Source of the DNA: Paracoccus denitrificans
GTDB taxonomy: Bacteria; Pseudomonadota; Alphaproteobacteria; Rhodobacterales; Rhodobacteraceae
Reading direction: 5' to 3'
Assembly: GCA_003240735.1 (NCBI GenBank)
Contig: QFNE01000007.1
Location: forward strand, 62,001 to 126,000
DNA length: 64,000 bases
Of the stretch, positions 47,134-56,051 are shown piece by piece; position 1 is the first letter of the stretch, and each line of letters opens with the position of its first letter. The notes beneath the pieces are model-generated. The model was not told the DNA's origin, searched no databases, and worked only from the letters and a program-made list of their open reading frames with translations. Both the position numbers and the translations under genes were made by a program.

Positions 47134-49839
47134 CTATTCGGCAGCGACCGCCGCCTTTGGCAGATAGTTCAGCAATGGTGCCAACCACCGCTCTGCCTCG
47201 GCCATCGTCATACCCTTGCGGCGGGCATAATCCGCGACCTGATCTGCCTCAACTTTCGCCACACCAAAGTAATAGGCGTCAGGGTGACCAAGGTAGAGGC
47301 CGGAGACAGACGACCCAGGCCACATCGCCATCGATTCGGTCAATTCGACCCCTGTCGCGGCTGTCGCATCAAGCAACTGAAACAGCGTCGTCTTTTCGGT
47401 GTGATCAGGTTGGGCCGGATAGCCGGGTGCCGGACGGATGCCGCGGTACGGCTCTCCGATCAGTTCGGTCGGCGCGAAGTTCTCGTCAGGCGCATAGCCC
47501 CATTCGTCGCGACGCACGCGTTCATGCAGCACTTCGGCCATGGCCTCCGCGAACCGGTCGGCCAGCGCCTGAACCAGAATAGCGGAAAAGTCATCGTGCT
47601 TGTCACGATAGGCCTGCGCGATGGCCTGTTCCTGATTTCCGGCTGTCACGACAAAGCCGCCGATCCAGTCGGGCTGTCCAACGGGCGCGACAAAATCCGA
47701 CAGCGCGACGTTCGGGCGGCCATCGCGTTTGGTCACCTGTTGGCGCAGCGTGTGCAGAGTCGCGAGCGGCTTGGTGCGGGTCTCGTCGGTCCACAGACGG
47801 ATGTCATCGCCGACCTGATTTGCAGGCCAGAACCCGATGACGGCGCGGGGTTCGAACCAACGCTCATCGATGATCTGTTTCAGCATCGCCTGCGCATCGG
47901 CAAACAATGCGCGCGCCGCCTCGCCCTGCGCCGGATCATCCAGCAATCGGGGATAGACGCCCTTCATTTCCCAGGTCTGGAAGAACGGTGTCCAATCGAT
48001 GTACTTCGCGATTTCGGCTAGATCCCAGTCCGCCAGAACCTTCGTGCCGGTGAACTTGGGTGCGGTCGCGTGATATGACGACCAATCCACCTTCACCGCA
48101 TTAGCGCGCGCATCGGCAATCGAAAGGCGTTGCTTGTTGGCGTCACCGCGATTGTACTTCTCAGCCACATCCTCATATTCCTTGCGTATGTCGCTGACAT
48201 AGCTTTCTTTTTTATCCGAAAGCAGGTTTGATACGACGCCCACTGCGCGGCTTGCGTCGGTGACATAGACTGTCTGACCCTTGTGATAACGCGGGTTGAT
48301 CTTGACGGCCGTGTGGATCCGACTGGTCGTCGCCCCGCCGATCAGAAGCGGCAGGTCAAAGCCTTCACGCTCCAGCTCGGACGCGACGTGGACCATTTCG
48401 TCCAGGGACGGCGTAATCAAACCGGACAGACCAATAATATCGACCTTCTCGGCCTTTGCGGTTTCCAGGATCTTCTGCGCTGGAACCATGACGCCAAGGT
48501 CGATGATCTCGTAGTTGTTGCACGCCAGAACCACGCCAACGATGTTCTTTCCGATATCGTGGACATCACCTTTTACAGTTGCCATCAATACCTTGCCGGC
48601 GGAACTTGATCCACCACCTTCAGCCTTTTCCAGCTCCATGTAAGGCAGCAGGTGGGCCACGGCCTGTTTCATGACACGGGCCGATTTGACCACCTGCGGC
48701 AGAAACATTTTGCCCGCCCCGAACAGGTCACCCACGACGTTCATCCCGGCCATCAGCGGCCCTTCGATGACGTGCAGCGGGCGCGCGGCGTTCAGGCGTG
48801 CGGCTTCGGTATCTTCGTCGATGTATTCGGTGATGCCGTTCACCAACGCATGTTCCAGCCGCTTTTCGACCGGCCACTCGCGCCAGCGCAGGTCCTTCTC
48901 TCGGGCTTTGGCACCGCCTTCGCCCCGGAAACGTTCGGCAAGCTCCAGCAGCCGTTCGGTCGAATCGTCGCGGCGGTTCAGAACGACGTCCTCGCACGCC
49001 TCGCGCAGCTCGGGGTCGATCTGATCATAGACGGCCAACTGGCCGGCGTTGACGATGCCCATGTCCATGCCGGCCTGAATCGCGTGATACAGGAACACGG
49101 CGTGCATCGCCTCTCGCACCGGCTCATTTCCGCGGAATGAGAACGACAGGTTTGAAACACCGCCCGAGATGTGGGCATAGGGCAGGTTCTGACGGATCCA
49201 GCGCGTCGCCTCGATGAAGTCGACGCCATAGTTGTTATGCTCTTCGATCCCCGTCGCGACGGCGAAGATGTTGGGATCAAAGATGATGTCCTGCGGCGGA
49301 AACCCGATTTCATCGACAAGGATGCGATAGGCGCGCGCTGAAATTTCGGTCTTTCGCTGAAAACTGTCGGCCTGTCCGGCCTCATCGAACGCCATCACGA
49401 CAACGGCCGCACCGTATGCCAAGCAAAGCTGCGCCTGATGGCGAAACTGCGCCTCGCCTTCCTTCAGACTGATCGAGTTCACGACCGACTTGCCCTGAAC
49501 GCACTGTAAACCGGCCTCGATCACCTCCCATTTGGAGCTGTCGATCATGACGGGAACACGGGCGATGTCAGGCTCGGACGCGATCAGGTTCAGGAACTCG
49601 ACCATCGCGGCCTTCGAATCGATCAGGCCTTCATCCATGTTGATGTCGATGATCTGGGCGCCGTTTTCGACCTGATCGCGCGCGACTTCCAACGCAGTGG
49701 CAAAGTCACCCTCTTTCACCAACTTGCGAAAACGGGCGGACCCCGTGACGTTCGTCCGTTCGCCGACGTTCACGAACGGGATGTCGGGCGTCAGGATGAA
49801 CGGCTCCAGCCCCGACAGGCGCAGATAATGATCACGCAT
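47134..49839 (-). CDS. metH: Methionine synthase, folate- and cobalamin-binding part (split MetH, C-terminal protein)
   Basis: A 901-residue protein holding the last three modules of cobalamin-dependent methionine synthase. Residues 1-300 are the methyltetrahydrofolate-binding barrel (FVNVGERTNVTGSARF, IDINMDEGLIDSKAAM). The cap and cobalamin-binding module follow, with DVHDIGKNIV supplying the lower axial ligand His427. The SAM-binding reactivation domain ends the protein (GYPAQPDHTEK, then MAMWPGSSVSGLYLGHPDAYYF). The homocysteine module is the separate upstream gene; the ATG at 49839 overlaps its stop by eight bases (ATGCGTGA). Both should form one enzyme and require B12. No cobalamin riboswitch was recognised upstream. 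Confidence 0.93.
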   Translation of the reverse strand: MRDHYLRLSGLEPFILTPDIPFVNVGERTNVTGSARFRKLVKEGDFATALEVARDQVENGAQIIDINMDEGLIDSKAAMVEFLNLIASEPDIARVPVMIDSSKWEVIEAGLQCVQGKSVVNSISLKEGEAQFRHQAQLCLAYGAAVVVMAFDEAGQADSFQRKTEISARAYRILVDEIGFPPQDIIFDPNIFAVATGIEEHNNYGVDFIEATRWIRQNLPYAHISGGVSNLSFSFRGNEPVREAMHAVFLYHAIQAGMDMGIVNAGQLAVYDQIDPELREACEDVVLNRRDDSTERLLELAERFRGEGGAKAREKDLRWREWPVEKRLEHALVNGITEYIDEDTEAARLNAARPLHVIEGPLMAGMNVVGDLFGAGKMFLPQVVKSARVMKQAVAHLLPYMELEKAEGGGSSSAGKVLMATVKGDVHDIGKNIVGVVLACNNYEIIDLGVMVPAQKILETAKAEKVDIIGLSGLITPSLDEMVHVASELEREGFDLPLLIGGATTSRIHTAVKINPRYHKGQTVYVTDASRAVGVVSNLLSDKKESYVSDIRKEYEDVAEKYNRGDANKQRLSIADARANAVKVDWSSYHATAPKFTGTKVLADWDLAEIAKYIDWTPFFQTWEMKGVYPRLLDDPAQGEAARALFADAQAMLKQIIDERWFEPRAVIGFWPANQVGDDIRLWTDETRTKPLATLHTLRQQVTKRDGRPNVALSDFVAPVGQPDWIGGFVVTAGNQEQAIAQAYRDKHDDFSAILVQALADRFAEAMAEVLHERVRRDEWGYAPDENFAPTELIGEPYRGIRPAPGYPAQPDHTEKTTLFQLLDATAATGVELTESMAMWPGSSVSGLYLGHPDAYYFGVAKVEADQVADYARRKGMTMAEAERWLAPLLNYLPKAAVAAE

Positions 49840-50890
49840 AGGCGGGGATCCCCCGGGGGCTGAAGGACGCAACCGCGTCGGCGATTGCTGAGATATGGGC
49901 GGGGGTCGTTCCGCAGCAGCCGCCGACGATGTTCAACAGCCCTTCATCGGCGAATTTGCGGATCTGTGCTGCCATATCGTCAGGGGATTCGTCGTACGCA
50001 CCCATCTCGTTCGGCAGTCCGGCGTTCGGATAGGCACAAGTTAGCGTGTCGGCCACGCCCGAAATCTCGGCCAGATGGGGCCGCATCGCGTCGGCGCCAA
50101 GCGCACAGTTCAGTCCCACCGATAACGGACGCGCATGGCTGATCGAATGCCAGAAGGCGGTCGGCGTCTGACCAGACAGGGTCCGACCGCTGAGGTCGGT
50201 GATCGTGCCGGACAGCATCAGCGGCAGTTCGCGACCGATATCACGGAAAATCTCCTGCGCGGCAAAGATCGCGGCCTTGGCGTTCAGCGTGTCGAAGATC
50301 GTTTCGATCAACAGCAGATCGGCGCCGCCTTCGATCAGGCCGCGCACCTGCTCGGCATAGGCAACGCGCAACTGATCAAACGAAACGGCACGGAAACCGG
50401 GGTTGTTCACGTCGGGGCTGATGGAAGCGGTGCGGTTCGTCGGACCCAACGCGCCGGCCACCCAACGGGGCCGCCCGTCCTGCGCCGTGGCGCGGTCCAT
50501 CGCCGCCCGGGCAAGGCGTGCGCCTTCGCGGTTCAGATCGGTGACGCGCCCTTCCATCGCGTAATCGGCCTGCGCGATCGTCGTTGACGAAAACGTATTC
50601 GTTTCAACGATGTCAGCCCCGGCCATCGCATAGCGGAAATGGATATCCTCGATCGCCTGCGGCTGCGTCAGGTTCAATAGGTCGTTGTTTCCCGCTTGCG
50701 GATGATCGGAATCGATATGCGCATGGCACTGGCATCCGACGCCGTGACCGGCGGAGGCCCCGATGAAATCATCTTCGCCCAGACCCAGCTGCTGGATCTC
50801 GGTCCCCATTGCGCCGTCCAGAATCAGGATGCGCTGACGGGCGGCGCTTTCGATGGCGTCGAAGACGGCAGAGCGGGGCAATCGGGACAT
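49832..50890 (-). CDS. Methionine synthase, homocysteine-binding part (split MetH, N-terminal protein)
   Basis: A 352-residue homocysteine S-methyltransferase barrel equal to module 1 of MetH. It starts with ILDGAMGTEIQQLGL, contains VAGALGPTNRTASISPDVN, and has the zinc ligands in GLNCALG (one Cys) and VGGCCGTTP (two Cys). It lacks the following MetH modules, which are encoded by the overlapping next gene. A short insert with SAGHGVGCQCHAHIDSD near residues 43-60 has extra Cys/His compared with E. coli MetH. It is divergent from lipB with 162 bp between them. Confidence 0.92.
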   Translation of the reverse strand: MSRLPRSAVFDAIESAARQRILILDGAMGTEIQQLGLGEDDFIGASAGHGVGCQCHAHIDSDHPQAGNNDLLNLTQPQAIEDIHFRYAMAGADIVETNTFSSTTIAQADYAMEGRVTDLNREGARLARAAMDRATAQDGRPRWVAGALGPTNRTASISPDVNNPGFRAVSFDQLRVAYAEQVRGLIEGGADLLLIETIFDTLNAKAAIFAAQEIFRDIGRELPLMLSGTITDLSGRTLSGQTPTAFWHSISHARPLSVGLNCALGADAMRPHLAEISGVADTLTCAYPNAGLPNEMGAYDESPDDMAAQIRKFADEGLLNIVGGCCGTTPAHISAIADAVASFSPRGIPAYA

Positions 50891-51052
50891 GGTGGGCTTT
50901 CGGGAAGGATCAGCTTACGCCGGTTATATAGAACGCCTGTCGCGGCAAGCCAAACTCATGCTTTTCAGCAGGACCGTGAATGGCGATCAACTGCGCCTGC
51001 TGCGACGATCCGGCCCCTTGAAAGTCGCGTGAAACAGGCGCACCTCGCCGCC

Positions 51053-51718
51053 ATGACCGAATGGACCACCCTGCCCGGCCTGACGCCTTACCCCGACGCC
51101 GTCGCAGCGATGGAGGCGCGTGTCGCCGAGATCGTCGCCGGGCGCGCCGACGAAGCCGTCTGGCTTGTGGAACACCCCCCGCTGTACACTGCCGGGACGA
51201 GCGCGCAGGCCGCGGATCTGACCGATCCGGGCCGCTTCCCCGTCCATCAGACCGGACGCGGTGGTCAATACACCTATCACGGGCCGGGACAGCGCGTCGT
51301 TTACGTCATGATAGACCTGAACCGTCGCGGCCGCGATGTGCGCGCGTTCGTCCAGTCGCTGGAGGCCTGGGTCATCGATGCGCTGGCCGAGTTCAACCTG
51401 ACCGGCCACATCCGCGATGGTCGCGTCGGCGTCTGGGTCGAGCGGCCGGATCGCGCGCCCCTGCTGGACGGCGGCATGCGTGAAGACAAGATCGCGGCCA
51501 TCGGCGTCAAACTGCGCCGTTGGGTCAGCTTCCACGGCATTTCGATCAACGTTGAGCCTGACCTTTCCCATTATCAGGGAATCGTCCCTTGCGGGATTCG
51601 CGAACACGGCGTGACCAGTCTGGTCGATCTTGGGCTGCCCGTCGACATGGGTGATCTGGACACAGCCTTGCAGGCCACCTTCCCGCGCCACTTTCCCGAT
51701 CTGGCCCCTGCGTCATGA
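51053..51718 (+). CDS. lipB: Octanoyltransferase
   Basis: LipB moves octanoyl groups from acyl carrier protein to lipoyl domains, the first step of lipoate synthesis. At 221 residues it shows EHPPLYTAGTSA, RGGQYTYHGPGQ (substrate tunnel), and the catalytic pair: Lys in AIGVKLRRW and Cys in IVPCGIREHGVTSL. Start at 51053 (MTEWTTLPGL), as upstream sequence belongs to the metH intergenic region. Its stop overlaps the cytochrome c ATG (ATGA). Confidence 0.94.
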   Translation: MTEWTTLPGLTPYPDAVAAMEARVAEIVAGRADEAVWLVEHPPLYTAGTSAQAADLTDPGRFPVHQTGRGGQYTYHGPGQRVVYVMIDLNRRGRDVRAFVQSLEAWVIDALAEFNLTGHIRDGRVGVWVERPDRAPLLDGGMREDKIAAIGVKLRRWVSFHGISINVEPDLSHYQGIVPCGIREHGVTSLVDLGLPVDMGDLDTALQATFPRHFPDLAPAS

Positions 51719-52146
51719 GATGGCTGGTCCTGATCGCTGCATTGCTGCCCACCGCGGCCATGTCCCAGGACGTGGCGGTGGGTGAGCGGGAGTTCAACAA
51801 GTGCAAGGTCTGCCACGCCATCGTGGACGACAAGGGCACGGTCATCGTGAAGGGCGGCAAGACCGGCCCCGACCTGTGGGGTATCGTCGGGCGCAAGGCC
51901 GGCGCCGAAGACGGCTATCCTTACTCCAAAGCCTTGAAGGCATTGGGGGAAGCCGGTCAGGTCTGGACGGTCGAGGATCTGGCAGCCTATGTCACTGACC
52001 CCAACAAGTTCGTCGCGGACAAGACCGGCGATCCAAAGCTTCGCACCAAGATGACGTTCAGACTGCGCCGCAATCAGGCTGATCTGGCGGCGTTTCTTGC
52101 GGCCAACTCACCGGGCGTGGAAACATCGGCCACGACGGCGCCATAA
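51715..52146 (+). CDS. Class I c-type cytochrome
   Basis: A 143-residue periplasmic mono-haem cytochrome. Signal peptide of about 17 residues (MRWLVLIAALLPTAAMS). Haem attachment is CKVCH (Cys30, Cys33, axial His34); the second axial ligand is expected in RTKMTF (Met). GPDLWGIVGRKAG is typical of cytochrome c2/c550. It overlaps lipB by four bases and lies 106 bp before ctaD, so it may hand electrons to the oxidase. Which cytochrome c partners the oxidase in vivo is not shown. Confidence 0.88.
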   Translation: MRWLVLIAALLPTAAMSQDVAVGEREFNKCKVCHAIVDDKGTVIVKGGKTGPDLWGIVGRKAGAEDGYPYSKALKALGEAGQVWTVEDLAAYVTDPNKFVADKTGDPKLRTKMTFRLRRNQADLAAFLAANSPGVETSATTAP

Positions 52147-52159
52147 CAAGATCAACACA

Positions 52160-52188
52160 TTGCCGTGACGCCATTGGTGGTCTAGAAC
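52160..52188 (+). promoter_or_regulatory. Predicted promoter of ctaD
   Basis: TTGCCG, 17-base spacer, TAGAAC, ending 64 bp before the ctaD ATG in the gap after the cytochrome c gene. It is a moderate match only. Confidence 0.4.
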
Positions 52189-52252
52189 TGATCAAAATGG
52201 CGGCGGTCTGACAGCCTGCCCGTCGCCCGAGGATTTCGAGGGGAGATCGCGC

Positions 52253-53929
52253 ATGGCTGACGCCGCAGCTCATGGCCACGGACACCACCATGACAATCGC
52301 GGGTTCTTCACCCGCTGGTTCATGTCCACCAACCACAAGGACATCGGTATTCTGTACCTGTTCACCGCAGGTCTGGCGGGGCTGATTTCGGTCAGCTTCA
52401 CCGTCTATATGCGGATGGAGCTGCAGCATCCCGGTGTGCAGTACATGTGTACCGAAGGTGCGCGGTTCATCGCGGACGCGTCCCAGACCTGTACGCCGAA
52501 CGGCCATCTTTGGAACGTGATGATCACCTATCACGGCGTCCTGATGATGTTTTTCGTCGTCATTCCGGCGCTGTTCGGGGGCTTCGGCAACTACTTCATG
52601 CCGCTGCAGATCGGTGCGCCGGACATGAGCTTTCCGCGCCTGAACAACCTGTCGTATTGGCTGTATGTCTGCGGACTGGCGCTGGGGATTGCCTCGCTGC
52701 TGGCGCCGGGTGGCAACAACGAAATGGGGTCGGGCGTCGGTTGGGTCCTGTACCCGCCGCTGTCGACGACCGAAGGCGGCTACTCGATGGATCTGGCGAT
52801 CTTTGCCATCCACGTGTCGGGTGCGTCGTCCATCGTCGGCGCGATCAACATCATCACCACGTTCCTGAACATGCGCGCACCGGGCATGACGCTGTTCAAG
52901 GTGCCGTTGTTTGCATGGTCGGTCTTCATAACCGCTTGGCTGATCCTTTTGTCGCTGCCCGTGCTGGCGGGTGCCATCACCATGCTGCTGATGGACCGCA
53001 ACTTCGGCACGCACTTCTTCGACCCGTCGGGTGGCGGCGATCCGGTGCTTTATCAGCACATCCTGTGGTTCTTCGGTCACCCCGAGGTCTACATGATCAT
53101 CCTGCCCGGGTTCGGCATCATCAGCCACGTGATCGCAACCTTTGCGAGGAAGCCCATCTTCGGCTATCTGCCGATGGTTCTGGCCATGGCCGCGATCGGT
53201 ATCTTGGGCTTCGTCGTCTGGGCGCACCACATGTACACGGCCGGTCTCTCGCTGACGCAGCAGGCCTATTTCATGATCGCCACCATGACCATCGCGGTGC
53301 CCACCGGCATCAAGGTTTTTTCGTGGATCGCGACGATGTGGGGGGGCTCGATCGAGTTCAAGACGCCGATGCTGTGGGCGTTCGGCTTCCTGTTCCTGTT
53401 CACCGTCGGCGGTGTGACCGGCGTTGTTCTCAGTCAGGCGCCATTGGACCGGGTCTATCACGACACCTACTACGTCGTAGCGCACTTCCATTACGTGATG
53501 TCGCTAGGCGCGGTCTTTGCGATCTTCGCTGGCGTCTACTTCTGGATCGGCAAGATGTCGGGCCGCCAGTACCCTGAATGGGCCGGGAAGGTTCATTTCT
53601 GGGCGATGTTCATCGCCTCGAACATGATCTTCTTCCCGCAGCACTTCCTTGGCCGTCAGGGGATGCCCCGCCGCTATATCGACTATCCGGTCGAGTTCGC
53701 GTTCTGGAACAACATTTCCTCTATCGGTGCGTATCTGTCGTTCGCGTCGTTCCTGTTCTTCATTGGGATCGTTTTCTACACGCTGTTCTTCGGCAAGCGC
53801 GTGACCGAAAACAACTATTGGAACGAATACGCAGACACTCTGGAATGGACCCTGCCCTGCCCGCCGCCAGAACACACGTTCGAAGAGCTGCCGAAGCGGG
53901 AAGACTGGGATCGCCGCCACGCGCACTGA
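52253..53929 (+). CDS. ctaD: Cytochrome c oxidase subunit I (aa3 type)
   Basis: The 558-residue catalytic subunit with about twelve helices and the haem a, haem a3 and CuB sites. Key His: IMITYHG-type motif VMITYHGVLMMFF (haem a), HPEVYMIILPGFG (CuB His and the cross-linked Tyr), the AHHMYTAG pair, and VAHFHYVMSLGA (haem ligands). The N-terminus is His-rich (AHGHGHHHD). Subunits II and III (ctaC, ctaE) are not next to it, as is common in this order. A GAGGGGAG site precedes the ATG. A terminator follows. Confidence 0.97.
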   Translation: MADAAAHGHGHHHDNRGFFTRWFMSTNHKDIGILYLFTAGLAGLISVSFTVYMRMELQHPGVQYMCTEGARFIADASQTCTPNGHLWNVMITYHGVLMMFFVVIPALFGGFGNYFMPLQIGAPDMSFPRLNNLSYWLYVCGLALGIASLLAPGGNNEMGSGVGWVLYPPLSTTEGGYSMDLAIFAIHVSGASSIVGAINIITTFLNMRAPGMTLFKVPLFAWSVFITAWLILLSLPVLAGAITMLLMDRNFGTHFFDPSGGGDPVLYQHILWFFGHPEVYMIILPGFGIISHVIATFARKPIFGYLPMVLAMAAIGILGFVVWAHHMYTAGLSLTQQAYFMIATMTIAVPTGIKVFSWIATMWGGSIEFKTPMLWAFGFLFLFTVGGVTGVVLSQAPLDRVYHDTYYVVAHFHYVMSLGAVFAIFAGVYFWIGKMSGRQYPEWAGKVHFWAMFIASNMIFFPQHFLGRQGMPRRYIDYPVEFAFWNNISSIGAYLSFASFLFFIGIVFYTLFFGKRVTENNYWNEYADTLEWTLPCPPPEHTFEELPKREDWDRRHAH

Positions 53930-53945
53930 TCTGACAGCACATTCG

Positions 53946-53977
53946 AAACGGCCCTGCACCATTGCGGGGCCGTTTTG
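53946..53977 (+). terminator. Intrinsic terminator of ctaD
   Basis: AAACGGCCC and GGGCCGTTT form a 9-bp stem (with further inner pairing), followed by T, 16 bp after the ctaD stop. The U-tract is short (TTTTG). Confidence 0.75.
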
Positions 53978-53998
53978 CATTGCGCGGGGCTGTGTCTG

Positions 53999-54481
53999 AT
54001 GCCTGTGGAATGGTCCGGCCACGGGCGTGAAATCACCTGCAGGCTTCGGCCATATATGTCCCTGCAGCCCAAGGGGTTCGTCTGGGCCATTGGCTTTGCC
54101 GCACTGATGCTGGCGGTGCCGATGCTGTCGGTCCTCGGCCGTGTCGCGCTGTGGGGGCTGCTACCGTTTGCGGTCCTTGCCGTGGCATCACTGTGGTTGG
54201 CGTTGCGGCGCAGCTGGCGCATGGGCGAGACGATGGAGACGCTGCGTCTGACCCGTGATGCCGTTCATCTGACCCGGCACGATCCCGGTCGCATTGATCG
54301 GGAGTGGCGGGCAAACCCCTACTGGGTCAGGCTGCAGCTGTATCCCGACCCGGTCACGGACTATCTGACCCTGACCGACGGCCGCCGAGAGGTAGAATTG
54401 GGAGCTTTTCTGACACCGTCGGAACGTCGCGCGCTCAGATCTGATATCGAACGAATCCTCGCAGAGTTGCGGGCAGTGTGA
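53999..54481 (+). CDS. DUF2244 domain membrane protein
   Basis: A 160-residue protein of the DUF2244 family. It starts MPVEWSGHGREITCRLRPYMSLQPKGFVWAIG, where RPYxSLxPKGF is the family signature, followed by two close membrane helices and a cytosolic domain ending in LTPSERRALRSDIERIL. DUF2244 proteins occur beside cytochrome oxidase genes in alphaproteobacteria, which suggests a role in oxidase assembly, but this is inferred only from neighbours. Start at 53999 avoids the ctaD terminator. Confidence 0.82.
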   Translation: MPVEWSGHGREITCRLRPYMSLQPKGFVWAIGFAALMLAVPMLSVLGRVALWGLLPFAVLAVASLWLALRRSWRMGETMETLRLTRDAVHLTRHDPGRIDREWRANPYWVRLQLYPDPVTDYLTLTDGRREVELGAFLTPSERRALRSDIERILAELRAV

Positions 54482-54560
54482 TGCTGTCGGGCCTTCCCGA
54501 AACAGCCCCGGCATGACAAAAGGCGACCCTGACGCGTCGTCAGCTTTCTGTTGGATCACC

Positions 54561-55868
54561 ATGGCCGATCGATCATCCAACTGCCCCCACCCAGCGCCCC
54601 CTGTGAAATCGGGGAATGCAGCACGCATTTTCGTTCTTCTGACAGTGATGCTGGACGCCACGGGCATGGGGATCATATTTCCCGTGATGCCCAACCTGCT
54701 AGAGGAGTTGACCCATCGCGGCCTTTCAGGTGCCGCCGTATGGGGCGGGATCATCGCCACGTCATACGCGGCGATGCAGTTCCTGTTCGGACCGATCGTC
54801 GGCAACCTGTCCGATTCCGTTGGCCGCCGCCCGGTGATGCTGGTGGCGCTGGTGGTGATGGCGCTTGACTACGTGTTGCTGGCGCTTGCCCCCACGATCT
54901 GGTGGGTCATCGTCGGCCGGATCATCGGCGGCATCATGGCAGCGACGCATGCGACCGCCACCGCCTATATGGCGGACGTGTCGACACCGTCCCAGAAGGC
55001 ACGAAACTTTGGTTTGATCGGAGCGGCGTTCGGGATCGGCTTTGTGCTGGGACCGATCCTTGGCAGCCTGATGTCCATGATCGACCTGCGTGCGCCGTTC
55101 TGGACTGCCGCCATCCTTGCCGCCGCCAACGCGATTTTCGGCTATTTCGTGCTGCCCGAAACAGTGACCGACCGGACACGGCGCAAATTTTCGTGGTCAC
55201 GGGGCAACCCGCTCAGCTCGTTCGCCGCGATCGGCAACCTGCGGGGCATCGGCCCTGCGATGGCTGCCTTCGCGCTGTTCAGCATTTCCGCCTATACCTT
55301 CCCCGCGATCTGGAGCTTTTACGGCAAGGCCCGCTTCAGCTGGGACCCGTTCATGATTGGTATGTCACTGGCGCTGTTTGGGCTGTCCCTGGCCGTGGTC
55401 CAAGGTGCGCTTGTCGCGCCAGCCATCCGACGGTTCGGCGTGTGGCGTACGGCCATTTTGGGCTTCAGCCTGGAAATCGCAGCGTTCGTCTTCTACGGGC
55501 TGGTGACGCACAGTATCTGGGCGCTGGTCTTCATCCCGTTTGCCGCGATTGCCGGTCTTGGCGCCCCGGCATTGCAGCAGATCATGTCCAATCGCGCCCC
55601 GCCCGACAGGCAAGGGCAGCTGCAAGGTGTCCTCGCTTCTGTCACTGCGATCAGCACGGCCATTTCGCCCCTGCTCATGACGTGGATCTTTTCGATCTTC
55701 ACGGCCCCAAGCGCCCCGGTCTATCTGCCGGGCGCGCCGTTTATTCTGGCGGCGTTCATGATGCTGGCGGCGGTGGTGATCCTGTGGCTGTCCAGCCCGC
55801 GCTGGCGGGCGTGGCGTCGTCACACGGCCAAGCAAGGGCGCAAGGCAAATCAGTCTTCGTCAATGTGA
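54561..55868 (+). CDS. MFS drug/proton antiporter, TetA/DHA1-like
   Basis: A 435-residue inner-membrane exporter with twelve predicted helices. The helix 1 TVMLDATGMGIIFPVMPNLL (with the family Asp), the helix 2-3 loop GNLSDSVGRRPVML (motif A), and GAAFGIGFVLGPILGSL (motif C) identify the TetA-like DHA1 group. Typical substrates are tetracycline-like drugs, but this cannot be read off. Start at 54561 is favoured by position; an ATG at 54513 would add 16 residues. The end overlaps the convergent DUF3008 gene by 19 bp. Confidence 0.88.
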   Translation: MADRSSNCPHPAPPVKSGNAARIFVLLTVMLDATGMGIIFPVMPNLLEELTHRGLSGAAVWGGIIATSYAAMQFLFGPIVGNLSDSVGRRPVMLVALVVMALDYVLLALAPTIWWVIVGRIIGGIMAATHATATAYMADVSTPSQKARNFGLIGAAFGIGFVLGPILGSLMSMIDLRAPFWTAAILAAANAIFGYFVLPETVTDRTRRKFSWSRGNPLSSFAAIGNLRGIGPAMAAFALFSISAYTFPAIWSFYGKARFSWDPFMIGMSLALFGLSLAVVQGALVAPAIRRFGVWRTAILGFSLEIAAFVFYGLVTHSIWALVFIPFAAIAGLGAPALQQIMSNRAPPDRQGQLQGVLASVTAISTAISPLLMTWIFSIFTAPSAPVYLPGAPFILAAFMMLAAVVILWLSSPRWRAWRRHTAKQGRKANQSSSM

Positions 55869-56038
55869 TCCGGCAGATCCTTGAGCTTGGTCGAGGCGAA
55901 GTCTTCCAGTTCCGCTTCGGTCATGCTGTCGAACATTTCCTTTGACGCGCCTTGCAGATCGCCGACCTTCGTTTCGCCCCGCTTGGCTGACAGGGCCGCC
56001 CCGGCTGCCCGTTGCTGCGCTTTGGATTTGGCTGGCAT
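55850..56038 (-). CDS. DUF3008 family small protein
   Basis: A 62-residue protein with MPAKSKAQQRAAGAALSAKRG at the start, the clear DUF3008 signature, then KGASKEM-like and SMTEAELEDFAST segments. The family is small, basic at the start and acidic at the end; its function is unknown. It lies 13 bp after the YqeY gene on the same strand, so the two are probably co-transcribed, and overlaps the end of the MFS gene. Confidence 0.85.
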   Translation of the reverse strand: MPAKSKAQQRAAGAALSAKRGETKVGDLQGASKEMFDSMTEAELEDFASTKLKDLPDHIDED

Positions 56039-56051
56039 GGTGCCCCTCCGC

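Noticed and set aside
47134..50890. Split metH as a sequencing frameshift or pseudogene
   Set aside because: The break is at a module border, both parts have complete motifs, and the second has its own ATG overlapping the first stop. Raw reads were not available, so this is a judgement.
50891..51052. Possible cobalamin or SAM-type riboswitch before the metH pair
   Set aside because: The 162-bp gap shows no B12-box-like segment or SAM/SAH riboswitch core that I can recognise; a covariance-model search would settle it.
52058..53491. A 477-codon minus-strand frame opposite ctaD
   Set aside because: ctaD shows all haem and copper ligands; the opposite frame is His/Gln/Arg-rich noise.
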